DNA from: Kiloniellales bacterium
GTDB lineage: Bacteria > Pseudomonadota > Alphaproteobacteria > Kiloniellales > JAKSDN01
Direction of reading: 5' to 3'
Assembly (NCBI GenBank): GCA_028280455.1
Contig: JANQLT010000190.1
Span: 1-34,098, forward strand
DNA: 34,098 bases
Of the stretch, positions 8,091 through 15,727 are shown one piece after another; position 1 is the first letter of the stretch; each line of letters starts with the position of its first letter. Below the pieces are notes generated by a model. That model was given only the letters and a program-made list of their open reading frames with translations, was not told where the DNA came from and searched no databases. The position numbers and the translations under genes were made by a program.

Positions 8091-8976
8091 GAATGGCGAT
8101 CATCGCCTCGGCCGGCTTGGTGAGGCGCTGGCCGGCGCGCCGGACGATGCCGATCGTGCGCGACACGGCCGGATCGACCAGGGGGCGCGAGGCGATCAGC
8201 GAGTCGGGGTCTCCGGGGACCGCCGCCTCGGGCAAGACCGCGACGCCGATCCCCGCCTCGGCCAGGGAAAGGGCGGTGGTCGAGCGGCGCACCTCGTAGG
8301 ACCAGCTCAGGGTCCGACGCGCGCGCGCCAAGGCCTCGTCGACGATCATGCGGTTGCCGGTCCCCTTCATCGCCAGGATCACCGGCAGGCCTTGCAGCGA
8401 GTCCCAGCGGACCTCCGCCTGACCGGACAGCGCATGATCGCGCCTGACCGCGACGACGAAACGATCGTCCGCCAGGGCCTGGAAGCCGATGTTCGGGTCC
8501 GACGCGGGTATGAAGCTGATGCCGAAGTCCGCCTCGCCTTGCGCGACCGCCTCGGCCACGTCGTTGGCGGACCGATCGAGGATGCGCAGCCGGGCCTTGT
8601 GCCCGCGCCGGCGGAACGCCTTGATCGCGTCGGTCAGGATCCGCTGCGTGGCGCTCGGGATCAGGGCTATGGAGACGATGGCGTTGCGCTCGTGCTCGAA
8701 ACGGGCGCTTTGATCCTGCAGGGCCAAGGTCGCCTCGACGGCGTCGTCGACCATCGCCCGCGCCCGCCCGGAGAGGCGCTTGGCCGCGAGCGTCAATCTC
8801 AGCGACCGCGTCGTGCGGTCGAAGAGCCTCACCCCCAGCGACGTCTCGAGCTTCTGAATCCGCCGGGTCAGCGCCGGCTGCGAGACGTTCAGCTGCTCGG
8901 CGGCCCTCTGGAACGAGCCCAGATCGGCCACGGCGAGAAAGGCCTCGAGATCGGCGAACTCGAAATTTATGCGCAT
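8071..8976 (-). CDS. tcuR: LysR-family regulator, TcuR-like
   Basis: 301-residue LysR-type regulator. The N-terminal winged helix runs from DLEAFLAVADLGSFQRAAE through LNVSQPALTRRIQKLE to LFDRTTRS (about residues 9-60). The remainder is the periplasmic-binding-protein-like effector domain, with PASDPNIGF and GIGVAVLPE. ATG 8976 gives the standard LysR N-terminal spacing. The frame is open for another 153 codons upstream, but that part has no LysR similarity and runs into the tcuA frame. No Shine-Dalgarno precedes the ATG, and the predicted promoter places the transcript start at or next to it. The gene is divergent from tcuA, as tcuR is in Salmonella, so it probably controls tcuAB in response to tricarballylate or a related acid. 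Confidence 0.82.
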   Translation of the reverse strand: MRINFEFADLEAFLAVADLGSFQRAAEQLNVSQPALTRRIQKLETSLGVRLFDRTTRSLRLTLAAKRLSGRARAMVDDAVEATLALQDQSARFEHERNAIVSIALIPSATQRILTDAIKAFRRRGHKARLRILDRSANDVAEAVAQGEADFGISFIPASDPNIGFQALADDRFVVAVRRDHALSGQAEVRWDSLQGLPVILAMKGTGNRMIVDEALARARRTLSWSYEVRRSTTALSLAEAGIGVAVLPEAAVPGDPDSLIASRPLVDPAVSRTIGIVRRAGQRLTKPAEAMIAILMERSR

Positions 8977-8997
8977 AACACAAATATATGTATATTT
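8967..8997. promoter_or_regulatory. two palindromes at the tcuR start, candidate LysR operator
   Basis: TTATGCGCATAA (8967..8978) is a perfect 12-base palindrome covering the tcuR start codon. AAATATA-TG-TATATTT (8982..8997) is a second, adjacent one. Both lie in an AT-rich block that contrasts sharply with the GC-rich surroundings. LysR proteins bind dyads with AT-rich arms near their own promoter, so autoregulation is plausible. Confidence 0.4.
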
Positions 8998-9011
8998 ATT
9001 GCAATTATCAA
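8983..9011 (-). promoter_or_regulatory. predicted sigma-70 promoter for the LysR gene
   Basis: On the minus strand, TTGATA (9011..9006) is followed after 17 bases by TATATT (8988..8983). Each hexamer matches consensus at five of six positions. The expected start of transcription is about 8975-8978, which coincides with the ATG at 8976 and predicts a leaderless or nearly leaderless message. Confidence 0.5.
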
Positions 9012-9138
9012 ATAAGTCGACGCACCCTATGATGCCCAATCGGCGACGGGCCTGCCGCGTGACGGTGGTCCCCGTCAGGCCCCGCCCATCGAATCCCGGG
9101 ATCGCGACACCCTGTTCGACAAGCGCGAAAGATACGAC

Positions 9139-10506
9139 GTGGTGGTCGTCGGTGGCGGCAACGCGGCGCTCTGCGCGGCGATGACCGCGAGCCAGGCCGG
9201 CGCGCGGGTGCTGTTGCTCGAGGGCGCGCCCAAGCCCTACCGCGGCGGCAACTCGCGCCACACCCGCAACTTCCGCTGCATGCATCGCGGGCCGCTGTCG
9301 GTCCTGACGGACAGCTACGGCGAGGCGGAGTACTACGACGACCTCATCGCGGTGACGGGCGGCCGGACCGACGAGAGCCTGGCCCGGCTCGCCATCCGCG
9401 CCTCCGAGGACTGCCTGCCCTGGATGGAAGCCCACGGCGTTCGCTTCCAGCCGTCGCTCTCCGGCACCCTGTCGCTGTCGCGCACCAACGCCTTCTTCCT
9501 AGGCGGCGGCAAGGCCCTGGTGAACGCCTACTACCGCACGGCGCGGCGCCTCGGCGTCGAGGTGCTCTACGAGGCTCAGGTGACGCACCTTGAGCTGGAG
9601 GGCGACCGCGTCTCCGGCCTCGCCTTCACCTACCGCGGGGAAAGCCATCGCATCGAGCCGACCTCGATCGTCGTGGCCTCGGGCGGCTTCCAGGCCGACA
9701 CCGATTGGCTGGCGCGGGCCTGGGGCCCGGCGGCGAAGAACTTCCTGATTCGCGGCACGCCCTACAACCGCGGCGTGGTCCTCAAGGACCTGCTGGACCA
9801 GGGCGTGCAGTCGGTCGGCGACCCCACCCAGTGCCATGCCGTGGCCATCGACGGCCGGGCCCCGAAGTTCGACGGCGGCATCGTCACGCGGCTCGACTGC
9901 GTGGTCTACGCCATCGTCGTCAACAAGCACGGCGAGCGCTTCTACGACGAAGGCGAGGACGTCTGGCCCAAGCGCTATGCCATTTGGGGCCGCTTGGTGG
10001 CGGCCCAGCCGGACCAGGTCGGCTACGTCATCATCGATTCCAAATCGCTGAACCTCTTCATGCCATCGGTCTTCCCGCCCATCGAGGCCGACAGCATCGA
10101 AGAGCTGGCCGACAAGATGGGCCTGCCGAAGCAGAAGCTCCGCACGACCGTGGACAGCTTCAACGCCGCCTGCGGCGACGACAGCGGTTTCCATCCGACC
10201 GAGCTCGACGGGGTCGCCACGCGGGGCATCGATCCGCCCAAGACCAACTGGGCGCGGCGCATCTGCGATCCGCCCTTCTACGGCTACAGCCTGAGGACCG
10301 GCGTCACCTTCACCTACCTCGGCCTGAAAGTGGATGAGCGTGCCCAGACCAGCAGCGACGCCGGCAAGATCGAGAACCTCTGGGCCGCCGGCGAGACCAT
10401 GGCCGGCTCGATCCTCGGCCAGGGCTATCTCGCCGGCTTCGGCATGACCATCGGCACCGTCTTCGGTCGCATTGCCGGACGGGAGGCCGCGGCCCATGCG
10501 AGCTAA
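9139..10506 (+). CDS. tcuA: FAD-dependent tricarballylate dehydrogenase TcuA
   Basis: 455-residue flavoprotein of the fumarate reductase/succinate dehydrogenase FAD family. The Rossmann motif VVVVGGGNAALCAA is at the very N-terminus, followed by an ELVLLEGAPK-like strand region with the GGNSRHTRNF loop typical of TcuA. The C-terminus carries the second FAD contact, LWAAGETMAG...GQGYLAGFGM. In Salmonella, TcuA oxidises tricarballylate to cis-aconitate and TcuB reoxidises its flavin. The start is uncertain. The frame is open from 9016 (KRERYD precedes the Rossmann strand), but the only standard start codons are GTG 9139 and GTG 9142, with GAAAG seven bases upstream. The 3' end overlaps tcuB by 11 bases. 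Confidence 0.87.
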   Translation: MVVVGGGNAALCAAMTASQAGARVLLLEGAPKPYRGGNSRHTRNFRCMHRGPLSVLTDSYGEAEYYDDLIAVTGGRTDESLARLAIRASEDCLPWMEAHGVRFQPSLSGTLSLSRTNAFFLGGGKALVNAYYRTARRLGVEVLYEAQVTHLELEGDRVSGLAFTYRGESHRIEPTSIVVASGGFQADTDWLARAWGPAAKNFLIRGTPYNRGVVLKDLLDQGVQSVGDPTQCHAVAIDGRAPKFDGGIVTRLDCVVYAIVVNKHGERFYDEGEDVWPKRYAIWGRLVAAQPDQVGYVIIDSKSLNLFMPSVFPPIEADSIEELADKMGLPKQKLRTTVDSFNAACGDDSGFHPTELDGVATRGIDPPKTNWARRICDPPFYGYSLRTGVTFTYLGLKVDERAQTSSDAGKIENLWAAGETMAGSILGQGYLAGFGMTIGTVFGRIAGREAAAHAS

Positions 10507-11563
10507 GCTGGTCGAGGAGGCCCGGCGCCAGATCGAGATCTGCAACGCCTGCCGCTACTGCGAAGGCTATTGCGCGGTCTTCCCGGCGATCAACCGGCAA
10601 CGCGCCTTCGCCGAGGGCGACGTCACGCAGCTCGCCAATCTCTGCCACAACTGCCGCGGCTGCTTCTATGCCTGCCAATACACCGAGCCCCACGAGTTCG
10701 CCCTGAACCTGCCGCGGGCGCTGGCCGAGGTCCGGCAGGAGAGCTGGCAGGACTTCGCGTTCCCATCGCTGCTGGCCAGGGCATTCCACAGGAGCGGCGT
10801 CGCCATCGCTCTCGCCACGGTCCTCGGCTGCATCCTGATCCTCTGGGCGATCCGCTTGCTCGGCGAGCAGGCCGGCGGCGGCGGCTTCTACGTCGTCATG
10901 TCGCACAACGCGATGGTGGCGATCTTCCTGCCGGCTTTCCTCTTTCCCCTCTTCAGCCTCGCGGTCGGCCTGAGGCGCTACTGGCGCGCCGTGGCGGGCG
11001 GCCCCGTCCGACTGTCGATGCTCCTGTCCGCTTTCGGCTCGGCCGCTAGACTGAAGAACCTCGCGGGCGGCCATGGCGAGGGCTGCAACTTCGAGGACGA
11101 GGACCGCTTCTCCAACGCCCGCCGCTGGCGCCACCAGATGGTCATGTACGGCTTTCTCCTGTGCTTTGCGTCGACCTGTGTCGCGACGGTCATGCACTAT
11201 GCCTTCGACCTGCCGGCGCCCTATGGGCCCTTCTCGCTGCCGAAGCTGCTGGGCGTCCCAGGCGGCGTTCTGCTGTCGGCCGGCACGCTCGCCATGATCG
11301 AGCTGAAGCTGAGGGCCGACCGCGACCTGGCGGAGCCGGGCGTTTGGGGCGGCGAGATGGCCTTCATGCTGCTGCTGTTCCTGGTCAGCACCTCCGGCTT
11401 GGCGCTCTACGCCTTCGGCCAAACGGCCGCGCTCACCGCGTTGCTGACCCTACATCTGGGCGCCGTGCTGGCCTTCTTCCTGCTGACCCCCTACTCGAAG
11501 ATGGCCCACGGCTTCTACCGCCTCGCGGCGCTGGTCAAGGATGCGCAAGGCCCAGGTGGATGA
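10496..11563 (+). CDS. tcuB: TcuB iron-sulfur membrane electron-transfer protein
   Basis: 355-residue partner of TcuA. The N-terminal domain carries two complete Cx2Cx2Cx3C motifs (Cys16/19/22/26 and Cys50/53/56/60), predicted to hold two 4Fe-4S clusters. The C-terminal part (about 95-350) has about six hydrophobic helices with scattered His residues, as in the TcuB/CitB family. It passes electrons from the TcuA flavin to the membrane quinone pool. ATG 10496 lies inside the end of tcuA (11-base overlap), which implies coupled translation. No tcuC MFS permease follows. The Tct system upstream probably replaces it. Confidence 0.88.
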   Translation: MRAKLVEEARRQIEICNACRYCEGYCAVFPAINRQRAFAEGDVTQLANLCHNCRGCFYACQYTEPHEFALNLPRALAEVRQESWQDFAFPSLLARAFHRSGVAIALATVLGCILILWAIRLLGEQAGGGGFYVVMSHNAMVAIFLPAFLFPLFSLAVGLRRYWRAVAGGPVRLSMLLSAFGSAARLKNLAGGHGEGCNFEDEDRFSNARRWRHQMVMYGFLLCFASTCVATVMHYAFDLPAPYGPFSLPKLLGVPGGVLLSAGTLAMIELKLRADRDLAEPGVWGGEMAFMLLLFLVSTSGLALYAFGQTAALTALLTLHLGAVLAFFLLTPYSKMAHGFYRLAALVKDAQGPGG

Positions 11564-11566
11564 AAC

Positions 11567-11591
11567 CCGGTCACTTTGAACCCAGGACCGG
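11567..11591. terminator. hairpin between convergent tcuB and sulfotransferase genes
   Basis: CCGGTC (11567..11572) and GACCGG (11586..11591) can pair around a 13-base loop in the 33-base gap between two convergent stop codons. Position favours a shared terminator. The short stem, long loop and lack of a clear T-run on either side keep this tentative. Confidence 0.3.
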
Positions 11592-11596
11592 AGCAT

Positions 11597-12754
11597 TCAT
11601 GGGTGGTTGGACGGATCGCGGACCGAGCCGGCATCCAACAGGATGTCAGGATAAATCCGCTTCAATTCTCCGAACCTTTGGTTCTGCGTCGATAGTGTCT
11701 GAACTATCTCATTGTACTGCTCGACATCGCGGACGGAGAAATAGTCGCGCCATACGCCAACCTTGCCGGAATAGCCTCGCGGATAGGTGCGACCCTCGAC
11801 GGCGCCGGGCTGGAGATCGCCGCCAGAGGTCGTGCGCGACATGCGACCCGCAATTTGCGACCGCAGCTCGTCGTCGATCGCTTTCCCGGTAAGGAAGCGA
11901 TGCAGCGCCTGGAAATGGCTCTCGCTGTCCAGCGCCATATCCTCGTAGCGAGCGACATGAAAGCGATCCTCGGCGCCCATGGCGAGGATCCAGTTGAGCA
12001 TCCACTCGAGGTCGGCTCGAAGCGATGTCTGCGCCGCCATCGTGAAATAGTCGGTGAAGGCGGTTCCGGATTCGAGCTGCGCTCGGAACCGGGCTGCGCT
12101 CTCCTGGTCAGGTGTCATGCAGGCACGTGCAACGATACGGTCGGCCGGGTGTCGGGTCAGGAGCACGAGCCTAGCCCCCAGTTCCCGAACATACCGGGTG
12201 TTGCCCGGCAAGGGCTCGTAGGGGCCTCTGACAATGCCGCCGTCCGGCGCATACATGGGGATCAATCCGTGCATCGCTGCGCCGCTGGCAAGTTCCGTCG
12301 GGCCGAATTCCAGGCCGCGTTGAATGCCGAACTGCGGGACGACGCCGGCGCTGTGCTCGAGCAAGTCCCGAATGACGATCTCGTGCAGGGTCGAGGCGGA
12401 TTTCTCCAGACAGGCAAGGAACACCAGCCGGTCGCGGTACCAGCCGGCCGTCAAGCGGGCGTTGACGGCGCGGCGGATGCCGAGCTGGACCAGGGCTTCC
12501 ACCGCATTGACCGGCAGGTCGACCATGGTGCGGTGCAGGGCCCCGTCCGGCAGGGACTCGCTGGGGCCGAAGGCGCGCTCCACGACAGCCTGTAGCCTGC
12601 GGAAATCCTCATAGAGACTCTCCGTATGCGGCGCCTTCGCCTCGATCTCGGCGACCAGCGCTTCAATCCTGTCCATGCCCGCGGCGTGCGCACGCACGCC
12701 AAACCCGGTCTTGAGCCGCCGCTTCAGCGCCCGTCCGATCGCGCCAGCCTGCAT
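11597..12754 (-). CDS. sulfotransferase family protein
   Basis: 385-residue predicted cytoplasmic PAPS-dependent sulfotransferase. The PAPS 5'-phosphosulfate loop is VFLACLEKSASTLH (about 111-124, with Lys118-Ser-Ala-Ser-Thr). The 3'-phosphate strand and helix are LVLLTRHPADRIVARA (about 196-211), and RYEDMALDSESHFQALH and a C-terminal TYPRGYSGKVGVWRDYF follow, in the usual order for bacterial glycan sulfotransferases. It is the last gene of a minus-strand unit with the ABC exporter genes (16 bases after the ATPase gene), so its substrate is most likely the polysaccharide made by this locus. The acceptor sugar cannot be told from sequence. Confidence 0.8.
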   Translation of the reverse strand: MQAGAIGRALKRRLKTGFGVRAHAAGMDRIEALVAEIEAKAPHTESLYEDFRRLQAVVERAFGPSESLPDGALHRTMVDLPVNAVEALVQLGIRRAVNARLTAGWYRDRLVFLACLEKSASTLHEIVIRDLLEHSAGVVPQFGIQRGLEFGPTELASGAAMHGLIPMYAPDGGIVRGPYEPLPGNTRYVRELGARLVLLTRHPADRIVARACMTPDQESAARFRAQLESGTAFTDYFTMAAQTSLRADLEWMLNWILAMGAEDRFHVARYEDMALDSESHFQALHRFLTGKAIDDELRSQIAGRMSRTTSGGDLQPGAVEGRTYPRGYSGKVGVWRDYFSVRDVEQYNEIVQTLSTQNQRFGELKRIYPDILLDAGSVRDPSNHP

Positions 12755-12770
12755 TCCCGCGATCCTCGCC

Positions 12771-13529
12771 CTATCCGGCCCGTGCCATCACGCGGCCATA
12801 GGCGCGATAGACGGACTCCACATCGCCATGCTCAAGGATCCGGCCACGGTCCAGCAGGATGGCCTTGTCGCAGTTGTCCTTGATCAGCGATTCCGAATGG
12901 CTGGCCAGCAGAAGCATGGAGGACGCCGCCACGATCTCATCCATCCGCTCCTTCGACTTCGCCATGAAGAGAGCATCGCCGGCACCGAGCCATTCGTCCA
13001 TGATCAGGATCTCGGGCATGACGCTGGTGGCGATGGCGAAGGCCAGCCGGACCTGCATGCCGGCGCTGTAGGTACGGATCGGCAGGGTCAGGAACTCGCC
13101 CAGCTCGGTGAAGTCCTCGATCGCCGGGACAATGGCGTCGATCTCCCGCGGCGTCAGCCCCATGAAGAGACCGCGCAGGCGAATGTTGTCGTAGCCGCTG
13201 ACCTCGGGATCGAAGCCCAGGCCGATGTTGTAGAGCGTGCTGATCCGCCCTTCCACGCGGCGCATGCCCAGCGTCGGCTCCAGCACACCGGCGATCATCT
13301 GCAGCAGCGTCGTCTTGCCGGCACCGTTCAGGCCGATGATACCCAAGCGGTCTCCGGCTTCCAGGGTCAAGCTGATGTCCAGCAGCGCCCGCACCACGCG
13401 GCGCTCCGGCCGACGCTCTCCCAGCTTTCCGAAGGTCAGCCGGTGCAGCAGGTTGCCCCGCAGGCGGGCCGCCTCCAGAACATAGATCGGATAGTCGAGG
13501 GAGACGTTCCGAAGCTGGACCGCGACCAT
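12771..13529 (-). CDS. polysaccharide ABC exporter ATPase (KpsT/Wzt type)
   Basis: 252-residue ATPase. Walker A is GLNGAGKT (66-73), the signature YSAGM (154-158), Walker B ILIMDE (174-179) and the switch His211 (LASHS). All are intact. The N-terminal PIYVLEAARLRGNLLHRL segment before the core is characteristic of polysaccharide exporters. The protein lacks the C-terminal carbohydrate-binding domain of O-antigen Wzt proteins, so it resembles capsule-type KpsT. Together with the permease encoded five bases upstream it would move lipid-linked polysaccharide across the inner membrane. Confidence 0.9.
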   Translation of the reverse strand: MVAVQLRNVSLDYPIYVLEAARLRGNLLHRLTFGKLGERRPERRVVRALLDISLTLEAGDRLGIIGLNGAGKTTLLQMIAGVLEPTLGMRRVEGRISTLYNIGLGFDPEVSGYDNIRLRGLFMGLTPREIDAIVPAIEDFTELGEFLTLPIRTYSAGMQVRLAFAIATSVMPEILIMDEWLGAGDALFMAKSKERMDEIVAASSMLLLASHSESLIKDNCDKAILLDRGRILEHGDVESVYRAYGRVMARAG

Positions 13530-13534
13530 CGACG

Positions 13535-14365
13535 TCAGATCCAGAAGACCAGCCGGGTCCGGAAACGGGCGAAGAGCGGAAAGGTGACGGCGACGCCCAC
13601 CACGGCAATCCCCAGCGTGACGAGCCAGGACAGGGGATCGGGCGTCTGCCCCAGCAGAGGATCACGGAGGATCTCGAGGAAATGGTAGAAGGGGTTGAAG
13701 ATGACGATCTCCCTCATCTGCTCGACCCGGTTCTCAGGCCAGAGCACCGGCGTCACGAAGAAGAGCAGGATCATCACGCTGCTCACGAGCTGCTCGACGT
13801 CGCGGAAGCGCGTGCAGATGAGGCCCATCAGGGCCAACATCCAGAGGCCGTTGAAGGCGACGATCAGCAAGCCGGGAATCAGCAAAAGGGTCGAGGCATT
13901 GACCGGCACCGAGAGGATCGCCGCGACGATCACGTAGACCACCAAGTAGTGCCCGAACATGATGACGTTCTTGAGAATGCTCTTATAGAGAAATACCGAC
14001 AGAGGTATGGCAAATCCTTTGATGAATCCGCCGGAACCCAGAAAAACCGAGCCGCCTTCCAAGATCAAGGAAGTCATGAAGCGCCAGGCGATCAGGCCGG
14101 AACAGAGGAAAGGCACATAGGTGGCGGCGTCGATTTCAAAGACCAAGGTATAGATGTTGCCGACGATCAGGATGAAGATGCCCAGCGACAAGGCGATCCA
14201 GACATGGCCGAAGAACGAGCCGCGATAGCCACGCTGGATGTCGCGGCCTGCAAGGGCGATCCACAGCCGCCACTGCATCAGGCCCGACGCCAGATCCTCC
14301 AGGGCGCGGGACGCCCGCCCGGCCGTTTCGACCGACGGTAACGCTTCAACTTTGGGTATGGTCAT
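13535..14365 (-). CDS. polysaccharide ABC exporter permease (KpsM/Wzm type)
   Basis: 276-residue ABC-2 permease with six predicted helices after an amphipathic N-terminus. It shows the family features LAGRDIQRGYRGSFFG before helix 1, IFNPFYHFLEILRDPLLG near the C-terminus, and WPENRV in the external loop. It is the first gene of a three-gene minus-strand unit (permease, ATPase, sulfotransferase). It faces the 14446 gene across an 80-base divergent region that must hold both promoters. No strong Shine-Dalgarno precedes the ATG. The pair implies an ABC-dependent, not Wzy-dependent, polysaccharide. Confidence 0.9.
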   Translation of the reverse strand: MTIPKVEALPSVETAGRASRALEDLASGLMQWRLWIALAGRDIQRGYRGSFFGHVWIALSLGIFILIVGNIYTLVFEIDAATYVPFLCSGLIAWRFMTSLILEGGSVFLGSGGFIKGFAIPLSVFLYKSILKNVIMFGHYLVVYVIVAAILSVPVNASTLLLIPGLLIVAFNGLWMLALMGLICTRFRDVEQLVSSVMILLFFVTPVLWPENRVEQMREIVIFNPFYHFLEILRDPLLGQTPDPLSWLVTLGIAVVGVAVTFPLFARFRTRLVFWI

Positions 14366-14445
14366 GCCAAATAAACCGGGCTAAAAGCGACGCGAGGGCC
14401 CAAGTCTTGGAGCTTGACCGTCGATGGGACACTAGTAATAGCACG

Positions 14446-15660
14446 ATGCCTATAGCCGGTATTCATATTGTCAGCCAACTCTGGGGTCAACGCTATATAA
14501 AGTTGTATGCAGACGTGGTCATTCCCTCGCTGCTGGCGCCGGGAAACCTGCCGGCCTTGGCGCCGACCCCGTCCGTCTACACGATCTACACGACTGCGGA
14601 GGATCGCAACACCCTGGAGCGGCATCCGAATTTCGCCCACCTGACGGCGGCCGTCAGCTCCTGGTGTCAGGTCGAGTTCTCCATCATTTCGACGGACATC
14701 GACAACCCCTATGAGACGATGTCCGCCTGCCACGGCGACGCCATAGCGCGGGCGGAGCAGCGGGACGCGGCCATCCTGTTCTTGCAGCCGGACGTCGTCG
14801 TCGGCCAGGGCTCCCTGGAGACGGTCCGCCGCGCCTTGGAAGACGGCCGGCGGCTGGTCCTGGCGCCCGGGCTCCGCGCCTGCCACGAGGCGCTGGCCGC
14901 GGCGCTGGCGCGGCACGACGGCAACGACAACGGCGGCGCGGAGGCAGCGCGCCCGACGGCGCGCGACCTCGTCGCCCTGGCCCTCCGCGACCTGCACCCC
15001 ATCTCGCTGTCGCTCATGTGGGAAGACGGGTCGGTCAACAGCTACTGCTCACATCTCTACTGGCGGATCGGTCAGGACGCGCTCTACGCACGCTGTGCCC
15101 ACATGCACCCCCTGATGGTCTGGCCCCAGCATAAGGGAGTCGGCTTCGATCACACGATCGACTGGGACTACTTCTATCGGGCCTGTCCCGATCAAGATCG
15201 CTGGTTCGTCGCCGCCACGTCGGACGAGGTCTGCCTGATCGAGCTCAGCGAGCGGAGCAAGTTCGCGGACTTCATGACGCGGGTGCCGGCAACGCCGAGG
15301 TCCTTGTCGCGATTTCTTTCACGGGCGAGCGAACAACCGCATCGCGCGCTGTTGCGCCGGCCCTATCTCTTCCAGAGCCGCGATCTAGCGGATGGCGAGT
15401 GGCAGGAGCCGCATGCCGCGGCCGAGTCGCTCGTCGAGGAGGCCCTGCGCCTTCACGGCCGGCCCTGGTATGCCAAGCTCTTCAGCGAACCGGACACCGT
15501 CGTCGCCCCCATCGCCCGGATGATGAGCCAGACCAGCGACCGGCTGGCGCGTCTGAAGCGGCGCCACCCGGCGGTCGGCGGGGCCGTCTACTGGACCTTC
15601 CGCAGGCTTTTCCTCGGCGTCCGGCCGATCTATCGGATGCTCGGCAGGCTGCAGCGATGA
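14446..15660 (+). CDS. unrecognised glycosyltransferase-like protein, PSLLAPGNLPA family (404 aa)
   Basis: No named family recognised. The N-terminal 280 residues align by eye with the first 300 of the protein at 31580. Shared features are PSLLAPGNLPA (27-37), YTTAED (48-53), the segment ILFLQPDVVVGQGS with Pro115-Asp116, then an R-x6-G-R-x2-L helix, and the later stretch DEVCLIELSERSKF. A hydrophobic strand ending in an acidic residue, followed by a Gly-Ser loop and helix, is what a GT-A donor site looks like, but a classic DxD is absent. The C-terminal 120 residues are basic and may contact the membrane. I preferred ATG 14446 over TTG 14407 because it starts just before the first strand. 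No clear Shine-Dalgarno is seen. Function is inferred from locus context only. Confidence 0.6.
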   Translation: MPIAGIHIVSQLWGQRYIKLYADVVIPSLLAPGNLPALAPTPSVYTIYTTAEDRNTLERHPNFAHLTAAVSSWCQVEFSIISTDIDNPYETMSACHGDAIARAEQRDAAILFLQPDVVVGQGSLETVRRALEDGRRLVLAPGLRACHEALAAALARHDGNDNGGAEAARPTARDLVALALRDLHPISLSLMWEDGSVNSYCSHLYWRIGQDALYARCAHMHPLMVWPQHKGVGFDHTIDWDYFYRACPDQDRWFVAATSDEVCLIELSERSKFADFMTRVPATPRSLSRFLSRASEQPHRALLRRPYLFQSRDLADGEWQEPHAAAESLVEEALRLHGRPWYAKLFSEPDTVVAPIARMMSQTSDRLARLKRRHPAVGGAVYWTFRRLFLGVRPIYRMLGRLQR

Positions 15661-15727
15661 CCGGCCACCGGTTCCGCGGCGGCGCGCGACCCGACCCAGA
15701 CCTGCCAGCGACCCAGCGGAGACGCTA

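Noticed and set aside
8977..9435. A 153-codon upstream extension of the LysR gene
   Set aside because: It lies opposite the start of tcuA, has no LysR similarity and would displace the helix-turn-helix from its normal N-terminal position.
14414..14441. TTGACC-16-TAATAG as a promoter for the 14446 gene
   Set aside because: The -10 matches poorly (three of six), and the implied transcript start would fall at or after the ATG.
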